A DNA stretch of 64,000 bases from Purpureocillium takamizusanense (GCF_022605165.1 NC_063073.1:868001-932000), one strand, 5' to 3'. Numbered from the stretch's first letter, positions 11,067 to 23,500 are shown. The notes: generated by a model from the sequence alone, not told the origin. Program-made: numbers and translations.

Positions 11067-13126
11067 TTGGCCTGCCTTGCTGGCTGACCTGTTGGCGCTA
11101 TATAAACAAGGTTTACGGAATGGGCCAAATAACAGTTAGAGAGAGTAAGTCTCTCTCTCTGTGTGTGTGTGTGTGGCCCACCTGAATCTTGCCCACGCGG
11201 GAACGTAGGGATGGATGATGCGTGAATGGAGATCAGGTAGCGAGCGGAGCTCGGGAGCAGTACCAAAAAAGCATGGAATGCCCCCAGTCTTGTACTGGGC
11301 ACATTGCATTGCATCGTGAGTATTTCGGTGCATAGAGCCTAGGCGTGCGTTTGCGACTGTTGCCGCCGTCTTCGTTGCTGGTTATTAGAGGGGTCTTGAG
11401 TTTTGCTTTTGCGTATGGACTTGAGTTTCGGCGTTGGGTGCATCGTGATGCTTCCTCCCCTCTCTCGTTGGGGGGTTTCTTCTTCGCCCTTGGCCTTATT
11501 CTTTGTCCCACTGCCGCCGCCGCCGTGGTGCCGGGCCATGGTTGGCCCCCCTTGAAGGTAGCCTGTTAATGCAAGGCTTGTATGGTGTCTATGAGGGAGG
11601 GTTCTCCGCCCGGCGAAACTCTCTGCGCGTAGATGTAAATGCGTGGCAAACGGCAAACCGAGACTTTCCCGATGCCCGATTGGGGGGGGTCAGCCGCCAT
11701 GCGCACATGAAATACGATGCGACGAGCGTTCTGGACTAGGAGAGGCCTGAGGCGCCGGCGGCGGTGGCAGCGCGGTGAGCGTTGTGAAGTAGTATGCGCT
11801 GGTGATTAACGGCGATGACGACATGAGGCCGTACGGGGGAGCGGACGTTGATGAACGGAGCGACGGCCTTCCGGGATGGAGCGGTTTCCCGATCGGGGAG
11901 GGGTGGTAACTAGTAAGTATACTTTTACTCTCAGACTGTCCGAGTTGGGGCTTGTATGTTTCATACCGCCTGGTGATGGCCCAGGGGACTTCTCATATAG
12001 CATAGCGGGCACTTGATAATGATGCCGGCCGGGGCTTATGGGATGTGGAATCATTCACCGCCAAGCTAGGACAATGAGCGCATGTCTCTCTGTCTCGACG
12101 GGGGCCTCTGTTGTTTGTTTTTGTAGGCATTATTGGGAGACGGCGGTGAGACGCCAAACGGACCGGCTTTTCTTCTGTCTTTTTCTTGGGTGGCTTTCAA
12201 TGCGACGATGCACCGCAAAAGCGTATTCTTTCCAAGGTTTTGCACAAGGGGGCCCGCGTGACGGGAATAGGCTTTCCTCGACGGTCGTCGCAGGCAGTCA
12301 GTCCTATTAAATTAGAAACGACCGCCGAGAAAGGCCTCTGCTTCTCGCCAAGGCTCTCGGCCTTGAACCTTATGGGGACGTGGGAATGCAAGAAAAAAGA
12401 CATGTGGTTGTCAGGGGTGCCACCACTCACCTCCCCTGTCCCTCTCGAACGAGGAAGAAGGGGGAGGTGATGGCGGGGGCCGCGGCGGCGATCCTGGGCT
12501 GGGCTGGGGAGGGGTCCGTCGAATCGGTGTTGGGTGGTACGTACGTACGAGGCCCCCTCCCTTCCCCCCACCTCACGGCACCGGGGACCGGGAACTGGGA
12601 TGGGGCGGTGTGCATTGCCCTCGGGCTCCCCGGGGGAGAACTTGGGAGGGGGTGCATTGGAGTGTGCGATCTCGGCGGGGAAGGCGTGGCGTCTCGGCGC
12701 GGGACGGGGATGGGACGGAGGGCCGGGAGACGGAGCTACAGTGGGGACCGTCTGCCGGGCGGCGCGTCGGTACGGTGGGTCTCGGGGCCGTGCTCAGGCC
12801 GGCAGTGTCGCGGGAGGCGCTAAAGGCTAGGCCTGAAGCGGCGAGGAGAGCTTCAGCAAAAAAGTTGCAGGGAAGTAACTCGCGCGCGGAGGACAGCAGT
12901 ACGTGCAGACATGATGGGGCGGATCAAGCAGCGGGTATGAGATATTAAACGCCGCGCGTTGGTCTTTCGCTTCAGGATGATGGCCAAGATGGAGAAAAAA
13001 GGGGGGGGGGGGGGTGCAAAACCGGCAGACGGGCCGTGGACGACGCTTGGCCGGGCTTCGTAGGGAGTAGCTGGGCGGCGGCGCGCGAACGATGACGACA
13101 CCACCTAGTAGTAGCAGGAGTAGCGG

Positions 13127-13152
13127 CGACCGACCGACCGACCGACCGACCG
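13127..13152. repeat. (CGAC)n tetranucleotide repeat
   Basis: Six and a half copies of CGAC in gene-free DNA, next to the longest poly-G tract of the region. Confidence 0.9.
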
Positions 13153-14727
13153 GGTAGCAAGCGCAACGCAGGAACGCGAATGGCCCGCCAGAGACCCATC
13201 CCACGGGGAGTCACGCCGCCGTGCGTGTGGGCAGTCCCGTTCGAGGCTTTCAACTGGCTTCCCGGCGGTCCCGGGAGCCCGACTACTACTAAGGTAGCAC
13301 AGTAAGTAAGGTAGTAAATGGACAGCCAACTAGCCGGAGCGTCGAGGTGACGCCATCGCCAGGCCCGCGAAACGGTAGCTTTGGAGCCATTCTCCTCCCT
13401 CGCTCCCTCTTCCGCTCCCCTCGCCCGACCCGGCGCCCCCAAACGGTGAGGGCAAACGCGCGAAACGGGTTGTTCCATGCACACCTGGAGACCGGGGGAG
13501 GAAAGGCCTTCGCCGCCACCGCCGCCACCGCCAGAGGTTGTCCCCCACCGCGCGGGCGCAATACGTACTGCACGGCGAAACGAGGGTTTGCGCCTTGGCC
13601 CTATTCGTCGAGTTTGCTTCCCGCAAGCTTCGCTGGGAGGCGGGGCGCAGCCAGAACTCTCAGACACGGCGCGCAACGATCGAACGGGACAAGCAGGCGC
13701 GCTGCGGCGCGAACACACGCAACGCGGAGAGGAACGCGCAACACCAAGAGGGGGGGGGGAATCTGAGACAGGGTCTTCCTCCAATAGATGATGATCTAGA
13801 TGCACCGCCTCGCGGATGTCGCGCGCGCGCGCGTGTAAGAGCTCGGTGCATTTGCTGGGCGTCTCGCTGGGCACAGGGCCGTTTCAGATGGAGTTTTGGC
13901 GAGCGCGTGCGTGTGTCGATGCATCATGCCGGGGACCAAGCGCAGGAATCGTAGGCTGAGAGCGCTCGGTCAGTTGGCCCTCCCCCCCCAAAAGTCCACT
14001 ACCTGGAACAGCTCTCACTGCGCCGTCACCCGCAAACGGGCACCTTGGGTACTTCAGGCCGGGCGATGCATTGGCTCCGGCGAGAGCAAATGCAGGCGCT
14101 GTATGTACGTAGAAGGAACAGCCCGCAGCACTGGCAGTGGCTAAGCCCTGCTGCCCGGTGGAGCAGTTGGACGTCCAGCGACGCGCTGCAGCTTCACAGG
14201 CTCAGGTTAGGCCGTCTCGGCACCTGGCGAGACGCTGTGCAGCTTCCATCCCTAGGTACCTAACAGCCAATGACGCCCACGCGCGCCGCAGCCCTGTGAG
14301 GTCATCGCACCCGCAGCGGCTCTCCGGTCGCCCCCCCCCCTCCTCCTTCGAAGCCGCAACTGCCGATGGCTCCGGGCGCTACGCTTCGCAGCGCTCCCTG
14401 ACGTACCTGCGGTGACATTGGATGGGTAGACGGGACGCCATGCCGTGCCAGGCCAGGCCATGCCACACAGCCTCACGTACCATACCATCATCGACAGGCA
14501 GGCGCTCGCACCTGCAAAACGAAAAAAAGGGCGTCTGGACTCTGACGCACGCACGATTCTGCACTCGAGCCCGTCCATGGTCGTTGCCGTTTGCCGTGAC
14601 GCAGCCTTAAACCGCGGACCCTCGCCCCCCCTTCTTCTCCGACAAGTCTATTACGCATGCTGATTTGACTTGCTTTCCCTCTTCTCCCTGCCTCTGCAAC
14701 GGACCTGCGATTCTTCCCACGTCTACC

Positions 14728-14744
14728 TTTTTTTTTTTTTTTTT
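14728..14744. repeat. Poly-T tract (17)
   Basis: Seventeen consecutive T residues about 530 bp upstream of the MARVEL gene start, in a pyrimidine-rich stretch. Such poly(dT) tracts are typical of nucleosome-poor fungal promoters. Confidence 0.85.
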
Positions 14745-15277
14745 CAATTCCCGTTGGGATAGTAACGGCCTCTCTTAAAGCCATCTCTCTCGACTTGCTT
14801 GCTTGCTGGTGAGGGTCGCCCGATCACACGCGCCTTGTTTACATACATCACCCGACCCGCACGCAACCATCCCGCACATACGAAAGCTGTAGTAGCGCAG
14901 CATCTGCGACTTGTTAGCTATCCGTTACGGCAAAGGGAATCGTGAAATAACTTTGTCCCTCTCCTTAGCCATACTACGGCTGAAGCTCTCGACGTTGTGT
15001 GACCGGAGCGGCGCACGCTCTGCCTGATCACCACCCCACCACCACCGTCATCGCCGTTCGTCCGCCAGGTCGCATCCGGCGCACCCGACGCGGGAGCAAC
15101 AAAACAGACTTTGTTCGCTACATCAGCGAATGCCTTGAACCTACTCGGCAACGCACCCAGACACACACACATACATCACACACACAAACACACAAAGTGA
15201 CAACTAAGATACGAAGAAAAAACCACCACCAGCAGTAACCACAACAACAACAACCAAAACACCACATTCGCAACAGC

Positions 15278-15802
15278 ATGTCTGGCATCCTCAGCGCCAT
15301 CGTCCGGGGCCTCGCCCTGCTCTGGACGCTCCTGATCACCGCCCTCATCGGCAACGTCATCGCCTCGGAGACGCATGCCGCCACGTCGGCCAATGCCGCT
15401 GTAAACTTCACCATGTTCGTCGCCGCCCTGTCGTGGATCGTCTGCCTCTACGGCCTCGCCGCCGCCCTGTTCACGGCGCTGGCCTCGGCCGTCATCCTGC
15501 TGCCCCTCGACATCCTCGCCGTGCTCTTCACCTTCATCAACGCCATCGTCCTCGCCGCCAAGCTGCGCGCCCCCAACTGCGGCAACATCCCTGGCGCCAA
15601 CCTCCCCGCCAACTGGATCGGCTACGGCTCCAGCAACGACGAGAAGCGCTGCCGCGAGATCCAGGCCAGCACCGCCTTCATGTGGTTCCTCTGGGCCTGC
15701 TTCAGCGTCTGCCTCTTCTTCACCATCAAGGACTCGCGCGGCGGCCTCGGCGGCGGCTTCCGCCGCTCCGGGAGGCCCAACATGTCCCAGGTCGGCGTAT
15801 AA
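15278..15802 (+). CDS. MARVEL-domain four-pass membrane protein, Nce102-like
   Basis: A single exon of 174 residues. Four hydrophobic segments are visible: about residues 8-28, 45-67, 70-98 and 128-150, with short polar loops between them and a Gly/Arg-rich cytosolic tail. A central loop with two cysteines (APNCGN and EKRCRE) separates segments 3 and 4. This arrangement, length and the N-terminal MSGILS context fit the fungal MARVEL family that includes yeast Nce102, an eisosome and plasma-membrane organiser. The exact orthology is inferred. The immediate leader (15197-15277) is CAA/ACA-rich and nearly free of T, as in efficiently translated mRNAs. Codon use is extremely GC3-rich, suggesting strong expression. 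The nearest neighbour, MIM2, is convergent. Confidence 0.8.
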   Translation: MSGILSAIVRGLALLWTLLITALIGNVIASETHAATSANAAVNFTMFVAALSWIVCLYGLAAALFTALASAVILLPLDILAVLFTFINAIVLAAKLRAPNCGNIPGANLPANWIGYGSSNDEKRCREIQASTAFMWFLWACFSVCLFFTIKDSRGGLGGGFRRSGRPNMSQVGV

Positions 15803-16608
15803 GGTGTGCTGGTCATTAATCGATCAACCAAGAGGCCTAGCTGCCGCGGCCTCGTCTCGCATTGCATCGCATCGCATCGCCTTCCAAAACGCGCTGCGCT
15901 GCGTTGCTTTGCGCGTTGCGTTGCGCCGGGCTGCGATGCTTGGGTCGTTGCCAGTCGATGACGTCAACTTACGACCAACACTTGGCGCGCATCACCAATG
16001 ACTGATATGAGCCTAATGCTCCCGTCCGTCACCACCGCCGCCCGCCCCAGCAGCGGGTGACACGACATAAATAACGCTGGGGTGTTCTATTTTGCAGGGC
16101 CAGATGGAAAAAACAGGAGTTGTGGGCATCAGACGTGGTCGGGATCAAGGGATGCGTTTCGCGATATGGAAAGTACATGTCCTTTTCGTGTATACATGGT
16201 TAGTAATTACATGGGACTGTCGCGGGAGGGATCAGGCCCCCGGCACCGCATGGAAAGTATCATTGTTGCGTTTCTATTAATGTACCTGTTCCAATGGCAC
16301 ATTCTGCATGCCATGAACTATGTGTTGTGCTTCCGCTCAGTCGCGCGTGCCATGCTGTGCCGACGCCGCAACTGACCTTGGCTGTGGACAAGCGCTGTCC
16401 TACGCCGTGCATACATCCCGAGTAAATGAGAGGGGTTAGATTGGTCGCCGTCCAATGCCTCTGCTGCTCTGCTGTGGGCGTGGCAGGGCGCGACGGACGC
16501 CCTAACTCGGCCGCGTAACGCGGCATGCGTCGTCTATCTCTAGGTTCATGTCCCTCCGCATGTAGCACAACTAATCCAACTCGCGACGGCCGCCCCGACA
16601 AGCGACAT
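15803..16608. other. Convergent intergenic region, MARVEL gene / MIM2
   Basis: Holds the two facing 3' regions. A GCATC pentamer repeat lies near 15860-15885. No gene is recognised. Confidence 0.6.
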
Positions 16609-17057
16609 CTATAACGTCGCGGCGGCCTCGACAGCCCCAATGGCCTTGAACGCCTTCTTATTTGTCCACCGCACTTCGACATTGTGCATCCATTCCATGT
16701 AGCGGGCCCAGCCTGCACGCCATTGTTAACTTCCGGGCACATCCCCTCATGTGCAGCGTGTGGGTGCCCGTGGCGGGATAGAGACAAGGGAAGCGAAGAA
16801 GAAGAAGAAGAAGAGGGGGAAGGCTCACTCCAAAAGGCAAACTTGCGGCCAAAGTATTTGCCCATCCAGGGAACAATCATCATGGTGAGGATGAGCTGCA
16901 GCTGCTCTAGGCTGCGCTCCCACTCGGCTTGGGCCTCGGAGTCGGCGTCTGAATAGATGTCGCTCGTCGAGGTGGAGGGTAGAGAGTCGACGTCGTCCCT
17001 GTCGTCGGAGAGGGATGAGTCGCGCAGGTCCATGAGGGACTCGCCGGTGGCGGCCAT
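16609..17057 (-). CDS. MIM2: Mitochondrial import protein Mim2
   Basis: Two exons, 17057-16829 and 16712-16609, with a 116-nt intron (GTGAGC donor, TGCAG acceptor). Splicing gives 110 residues in phase. The N-terminal ~45 residues are acidic and Ser-rich, followed by a hydrophobic segment (LILTMMIVPWMGKYFG) and, across the splice junction, KFAFWSWARYMEWMHNVE, the signature of the fungal Mim2 family. Mim2 works with Mim1 in the mitochondrial outer membrane to insert alpha-helical outer-membrane proteins and support TOM assembly. An open frame continues 125 codons upstream of the chosen ATG, but that part is low complexity and the family begins at an acidic N terminus, so I start at 17057. The gene is divergent from eIF2-beta. 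Confidence 0.88.
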
Positions 17058-17885
17058 GCTGAGAGCGGGGGACCGTACTGGTCTCTCGGCCGGGACCTCG
17101 TCTCTCGGATGGGGACACTGAAGCCCGGCGATGAGGCAACGAGGGGGGCGATCGGGGGGCGGGGAGTTCCGCAGGGTCGCCGGCGGGAGAGTGAGCACCT
17201 TTGCTGCTGAGTGTGTCACCGCCGCAGGGTCCGCCTCGAGATATTCATCAGGCACGCGTCTCCGTGGCGAGGGACTCGGCGAGGGTGGTTCGTCGTTCGA
17301 ACGTCTGTGTCGGTCTGGGCGGGTGTGGTGACGACGGGGCCACCGCAACGCTCCGATAGAGCTCCGCGCACAGGCGAGCCCGTCGCCCGCTCGTGGCTGT
17401 GATTGGTGGACTCGCGGCGGTGCGAGTATCACGTGCCATCGGGCGTGACCTATGCCCCCCCTCCCCCCCTGGCCCCCACCATGGCCATGCGTCAGAGCCC
17501 AGCCCAGCCCATTGTCCCTCGGCCGTTATTATTCTGCTGGAGCTGGAGATATGAAGTGACGCCTGCCTGACGCACCTGACAAACCGCAACACATCGAACC
17601 GTCCACCTTGGCAAGGCAACACCACCGCAAGACGAGCATTACCATCACCGCAAGGGAAACGACCCGACGACGCATTTCTGGGCTCGCCGGACTCGGAGCT
17701 TTTCGCAACCCCCTTCGGACCTAGGATCAGTCACAGCCAGGAGGAGATCGGCAGACGGCGCGGACCATCGTTTTGGACCAGCGACCAACTCTCAGCACGC
17801 AAGACGGGACAAGCCAAAAACGGTCCAAGAACCAAGGGAAACCATCCAGGATTACACGATCCTCGCACTGGCGCAAACCGCAATC
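17058..17885. promoter_or_regulatory. Divergent promoter region MIM2 / eIF2-beta
   Basis: 828 bp between two start codons on opposite strands. A CACGTG lies at 17430-17435. The right part is A/C-rich leader of the eIF2-beta gene. No gene is recognised. Confidence 0.5.
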
Positions 17886-19627
17886 ATGGCGGACATCCAA
17901 GTGAGTGACAATACCTAGCTTCCGTCAGGCCCCATCTCACTCTGGCGCCGATGCGGAACGTCACCACGCATCGCCTTTGTCATTGCCGCCACCCCGCCAT
18001 CAGGCATATCATTGAATCATTCATTCATCGATACATACATACATCCCTCTCCATTGTGCGCAGGCGTCGGCAGCGGGCAGCGAGCCAATCCGGTGTTGGC
18101 GCAGCCGGGCGGGCGTTCCGTCACAGTCGGCGGATCCAGTGGTTTCCATCGGCAGCCAGGCGGCCTTGTCAGACGCCCGACGCGAGCATAATCCCCCAAG
18201 CCCCAAGTGCCGCACGGCGCACCGCTGCACACTGCCCTGCACTGCAGTGCACTACCAATTTTGCCCCGCTCTCACTGGCCCATTCCCAAATCCTCCACAA
18301 TCGGCGCCCCAATCCGTCCCTCACCACCACACCAAATACCCTCGTGTCACAGACGCAAACACTTCCTTGACTCATACTTTGCCCATCCCCTCCCGCCTCC
18401 AGCTCTCCGTACGCGCGCGCCCGCATTTCTAATCATCGCACGCGCTACCTGTACGCACTCGCCCTTGCATCGGCAACCTCACCTCGCGACATTTCTTTTT
18501 TCACCCCCTGTCTCGCGCAGTTCATCTCGCTGACCCGTGTTTTCCACTTTTTTCCCCATCGCAGGAACAGCCCCCCGCCGAACGAAAGTCTCGCAAGTCC
18601 GTCGCCTTCACCGACGAACAAGTAGTTGTCGACGCCGACGGCTCAGTCACCATGGTGAACGCTACCGAGGAGCCCAAGGAGACGGCCCAGTCGCACACGC
18701 CTCGTACGCCGCCGCTGTCCGCCGCCCTGGGTGCCTTTGCTGATCTCTCATCTCAAGCCGGCGCCGTCGACGATGCACCCCCCGCTGAGGATGGCGGCCT
18801 CGACCTGTCCCTCCTGAAGAAGAAGAAGAAGAAGTCCAAGAAGCCCGAGGACGGCGATGCCCCCGCCGAGGATGACGACGCCGCCGCCGCCGAGGATGGC
18901 GGCCTCGACCTCTCCATGAAGAAGAAGAGAAAGAAGGTCAAGAAGGACGCCGCCGCCGACGACGACTTCGCCGCCAAGCTCAAGCAGCTCGAGGTCAAGG
19001 ACACAGACGAGGCTCCCGAGGTTGAGGAGCAGACGGGCGACATGGACGCCGGCACCGGCATCTGGGCCCACGACGAGACCAAGGCCATCGGCTACAGCCT
19101 CCTGCTCGAGCGCTTCTTCAGCCAGCTGTCCCAGAAGAACCCCGACCACGCCCTCAGCGGCACCAAGAGCTACAAGATCCCCCCTCCCCAGTGCATGCGC
19201 GAAGGCAACAGGAAAACCGTCTTTGCCAACATTGCCGACATTTGCAAGCGCATGAAGCGTACCGAGGAGCACTTGACCGCCTACCTGTTTGCCGAATTGG
19301 GCACCAACGGCTCCGTCGACGGCAGCAGGAGACTGGTCATCAAGGGCCGCTTCCAGCAGAAGCAGATTGAGAACATGGTCAGGAAATACATTAGTACGTC
19401 CCTCAATCTCCCATCTTCCATTCATGACGACCGTGATGCTAACTAGCTTCTCCGCAGTCGAATACGTCACCTGCAAGACTTGCAAATCTCCTGACACCGA
19501 GCTCAGCAAGGGTGAGAACCGTCTCTACTTCATCACTTGCAACAACTGCGGATCCCGACGAAGTGTCACGGCCATCAAGACCGGTTTCTCGGCCCAGGTC
19601 GGCAAGAGAAGAAAGATGAAGGTCTAA
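17886..19627 (+). CDS. SUI3: Translation initiation factor eIF2 subunit beta
   Basis: Three exons: 17886-17900 (five codons), 18565-19393 and 19458-19627, giving 337 residues in phase. The first intron is 664 nt, very long for this genome, and the second is 64 nt (GTACGT donor, CGCAG acceptor). The protein has Lys-rich blocks in the N-terminal half (around KKKKKKSKK and KKKRKKVKK), the K-boxes that contact eIF5 and eIF2B-epsilon, then the central conserved domain and a C-terminal C2-C2 zinc ribbon with Cys287, Cys290, Cys309 and Cys312. As part of the eIF2 heterotrimer it carries Met-tRNAi to the 40S subunit. A long antisense frame over exon 2 is a codon-bias shadow. The gene is convergent with NUP133. 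Confidence 0.95.
17901..18564 (+). other. Unusually long first intron of the eIF2-beta gene
   Basis: It begins GTGAGT directly after codon 5 and ends CCATCGCAG, with a CTGAC branch-like site about 30 nt upstream of the acceptor and a T/C-rich tract. It contains CATT/CATA-type short repeats near 18018-18045. Every other intron modelled in the window is under 210 nt. Confidence 0.8.
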
Positions 19628-20583
19628 GCTGCGGCAACGCGCACGCACGCTCCCGGTGTCGCCATGAGTTCTCGCTACACCCCTCTATGGCCGCCGTTCC
19701 CCCGCGTGCCCCCATTCTCCGCAGTCTCATCTTTTCCCATGGCTACTCGTTTCGCCGCTCGTTTGGTTTAGAAAGCGACTCATCTCGTGGCTCGGGCCTC
19801 GGGAGGACGAGGCATAGGCATTAGGCATAGGCATTTGGAGGAAAGGGGGGTCAAGGCGTCTGGGTGGTATCCAAAAAAGTTGCTCTACCGGATGATGGAG
19901 GTGGTGGTGTTAGGTTGTTGATGATGTCAAGGACGGCTAGGGATGGTGGCGGCAGTCGCCGTTTCTTACGAGATATGGGGAGCCTGGCCCGGGCACATTT
20001 TTGTGGTTCTGGCCGTACATAACGCCGAAATGATACTAGTCGACACCACTGCATCCCGTGACTAGGCGTGATGAGAGTTTTGATGTGGAAAGTGAAATGC
20101 TTGCATGGATCAAAAGGAAATCCACGAGCACTGGACCATACGGAGGATGGGAAAATGTAAAGGGCGTGCGTGCGTATGTCGCACCCCGTCAACAAGTATA
20201 TTCTGACAAGGCAGAAAACGAGCGTTCTGTGTGTATCTGCAATTTCCCGAAGCCCAACTCGATAAAGAGCCCTTCCTTTCGATCTTGGTCTCTCCCAGCT
20301 CTTCTTTTTTTCTGGCGAACCCATCCAGAAGCTTTCCTTCCGAGTGTCCTTGCTCCCCTACCCGCCCGTCCGTTTGCTGCTCTACCCTGCTCTGTTCTGC
20401 TCTAATGGGGGTCTCTCAGGCTCTCGCTCCGGTCCGGTCCAACCCCTCCATGCCCGTAATGTACATTGCCCGCGCGCGTGAAACCACCGTCTGCCCCCAC
20501 CCGTGTACACCTGTGAAGGAAGGAAAGAGACGCATCAAAGAATCAAACAGAACGCCGCCCAATGAGGAGAGCCGCCCGTCGGC
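19628..20583. other. Convergent intergenic region, eIF2-beta / NUP133
   Basis: Contains both 3' regions. A short GGCATTAGGCATAGGCATT-type repeat lies near 19810-19835. No gene is recognised. Confidence 0.6.
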
Positions 20584-23500
20584 TTAGTCTTCTGAGTCGA
20601 AGAGAGTGTTGCCAACCCCGGCCGTGGTACTGGACCGTCGGCCAAACGGTGGGAACGGCTCGCGAGCCTCGACGGCGGAGATGCCAGCGCGGGTTGCCTC
20701 CTCGGTGATGTTCTCCACTTCTGCCTGGGCGGTCTCGAACGTGGTCCGCACCCATTCCGTGAGACGATTCTTTGAAGTGTACTGGGCCAGGGTCTTATCC
20801 TCCCAGCGCATGGCGTCAATCAGCTTCGCCTGCTCGCCTTGCGAGAACGACTGGAACCGGCGATCCAGACCGTGGGTGTAAACGCCCAGCACTTCGTCCG
20901 GCGTCGTGTATCGGAATGGCTCACAGGCATCCTCTGCAAACAATCGTTAGCATACACCTTCACAGCAACGCATCGACAGACTCACGGTATCGGATGCAGT
21001 CTGTGAACATGGCGAAAAGTTCCGTATCGGCGATGCGCGTCACAACCTCCGTGTCGTCTTTGCCCGTGGTATCGTTGATTTTGGCCCAATCGTCACGGAT
21101 AAACAGTCGCCTCCAGATGAGCTTCTTGGCATCCTTCACCTCGTCGCTGTGGCATGCCGTATCGGCAACCTTAAGCGCCATCCAGAACGGGTGCGGGATC
21201 TCTTCTCTCGACTCTGCGGGGAGTGATATCAGAGTCAGGAGGTCAATGAGGTACATCGGGTCGAGCGCCTGATGGTCTAGAAGCCTCTCCATGCCTTCAG
21301 TGAAGAGTTGGAGAAGTGCCTTCTGCCGACGGGGAATGTTCGTACTGTGTGTCTCGAGGGCGAAGTTGAGGGCGGCGGCGCTGTCGACGGCTTCAACTGT
21401 GCTTGGGAGCACTTGACTGTAGAGCTGGTCTTGGATCTTGACGACGACCAATTCGTCATCAACACGCTGAAGTGCCTCCTCGCGGCGAGCTTCATCCCCC
21501 TTGACTGTGAACGAGGGTCTTGCTTGTGGCTTCCGTTCGTTCTCTGCCAGTAGCGCCAGCTTGCCGAGACTGAGCTCAACTTTCTTCTTCCAGACCTGGC
21601 TCTCCATGTTGAGAGCTAGGTCAATAAGGGTCTCCGATGCGTGCTCCACATCCTGCTCTTGCTGAACATCATTGATCCAAGATATCCGAGCCAAGTTCGG
21701 TCTGCTCCGTAGGAAGCGAGTCTTGAATCCAAGCGTGTCCAACTCAAAATCCAATACGGACGAGACACCGTGCTTGTCGATGAGATACTCGTAGATGGGA
21801 AACGCAAATGGCTCCCCGTATTTGCTGAAGGAATCTTCCAATTGAGTCTTCTTGGCCTGGCGCTGTGCATTCAAACTCTTGATCTCGGCACTCGAAAGGT
21901 CCTCCGCCGCCAGCTGGTTCTCCAGCGTTTCAATATGCTCAAGCAAAATGACTGCCAGAGCGCTCAGACAACCGTGTTTCTCGGCAATCTTTGCTCCTTG
22001 CTCCCACTTTCCGTACTGAGCCAAGAAGACAGGCTTGTTATGTCGTTCAGAATCGTATGTCTTGACGTATTCTTGGGCGACTGATTTATTCTCCGAATTG
22101 GCGAGGCCCCAGCGTGCATGCTCCAGGACGGCAGTGAGCATGGCGTCCGTTAAAGCGGGGAGGTCATCATGAAGCTTGATGATGAGTTGAGGATCCCGCT
22201 GATTTGGCGCCTTTTGTTCAAACCGTCGCTGCTCATGCTTCCTGAACCATTGGTCGCAAAGGTCTGTCAGACGTTTCAGGTTGTTGGCAATGTACATGCA
22301 ACCTGTCCAGGGCTCCGGAAGGCCCTCGTAGCCGTCCCGTAGGATTCCCATTCGCAATTGCTCGTGCTCCAGACCGTAAAAGGCCATGTTGCTGCGTCGA
22401 AAGTCGTGCGCCCCAATGTGAGTGCAGATGTTGATTTGCATGGCCTCGTACATCAAAGTCGTGATCTTTACGTCGTCCAGGCATTTGTCTCGGTATAAGA
22501 CCTTGATGACTTCGTACGACCAAGCAACGAAAAGTTCGATTCGGTAGATGTCGTTCACAAACCAGTGACGCACAGCATCGACCTCACCCTTCTTAGGGAC
22601 AGGGTTATGCTTTTGGTCCTCATGGATGAAGTCAACTACCAAAGTCACCAAGCTCTTTTTGTCCTCGGCTGGCCTGTTGGCGGTGAAAGCTTCGTGCAAT
22701 TTCCAGAGTTGGGCGGCGACATGCATCTTCTCTGCGTTGAACAGGAGTTGCCAGCGTGTCTTGCGGTCAAGGTCGGCACCGACTGCTCGTAGATGCGTCA
22801 TCAGTCTTTGCAGGGCTTCAGACCGCGCGAAAAGGTTGTCTTCTATCGAAGCGGGCAGCGTCGAGATATACGAGGTAGACGAGCTGAGGATCTCGTGACT
22901 GACTGCCAGTGCAGCTTCAGAGAGATCCTCTGGGGAGAAGCTCAGGTCTTGTCGGCCGTCAAAGATCAGAGGGTTGTCTTTCTTGAGGCCAAAAAAGACA
23001 GCCTGTTCCAGTTTGCTCTTAGCAGAAACTTGAGGCGGCTGGTCGCTGGCAAACTTGTCGACGTCCGTCGTAATAATCCGCACAACACCGGCACCGCGCA
23101 CCAAGAGGACAATCGCTGGGTTCTTGGTCTTCAATCGACTAGAGCGGCTTTCGTCATGTCCGTTGGGCGCTGCTGAAGACATCTCCTCGAAGCCGGAGCC
23201 GACGATTTCGTGAACATTGTCCTCTCTAAAGTCGACAACGTCCTCGAACGAAGCCGGCAGGATATGGCTGTCAGACTGCAACTGCGAGTCAGGAGATTCA
23301 GGAGCCAAGGCCACCGAAGCAACAATAGCAGCACGGTCAAACACGACGAATGCCACCAATGCTGGTCGGGGCAGGTAAACGCGAGGTCGTTGCGGCTGCG
23401 TCGGGTCGGAAGAGTCGAAAGGTGTCGAGTACGAGGTGATTGGCCGTATCATGCCGATTTGGCAGTTTGTCGGAGTCAAAATGATCTCGACCAAGGCGTA

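Larger units (their letters stand above)
8656..15277. other. Long gene-free low-complexity region
   Basis: About 6.6 kb without a recognisable gene. It carries many homopolymer and microsatellite tracts: TCCCAT x4, (AC)16, (GGT)n, CT/GT repeats, (CGAC)n, several G-runs of 8-14 and, beyond 13.98 kb, C-runs and a 17-T tract. G-runs lie on the plus strand from about 9.4 to 13.8 kb and C-runs from 13.98 to 14.6 kb. Open frames (for example 12972-13874 minus, 300 codons) are low-complexity products of these repeats. The last ~1 kb is pyrimidine-rich and probably forms the promoter and leader of the MARVEL gene. The rest may be promoter DNA or a noncoding transcript. Confidence 0.6.

Noticed and set aside
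12972..13874. 300-codon minus-strand frame in the low-complexity region
   Set aside because: Built from poly-G, CGAC and GCC repeats; no domain, no conserved motif, no splice support.
16260..17432. 390-codon minus-strand frame containing MIM2
   Set aside because: Reads through a real intron and extends upstream of the conserved start; only the residues matching the Mim2 family were kept.
18748..19509. 253-codon minus-strand frame over eIF2-beta
   Set aside because: Antisense of Lys/Asp/Glu-rich codons gives Leu/Val/Gly-rich sequence; no independent signals.
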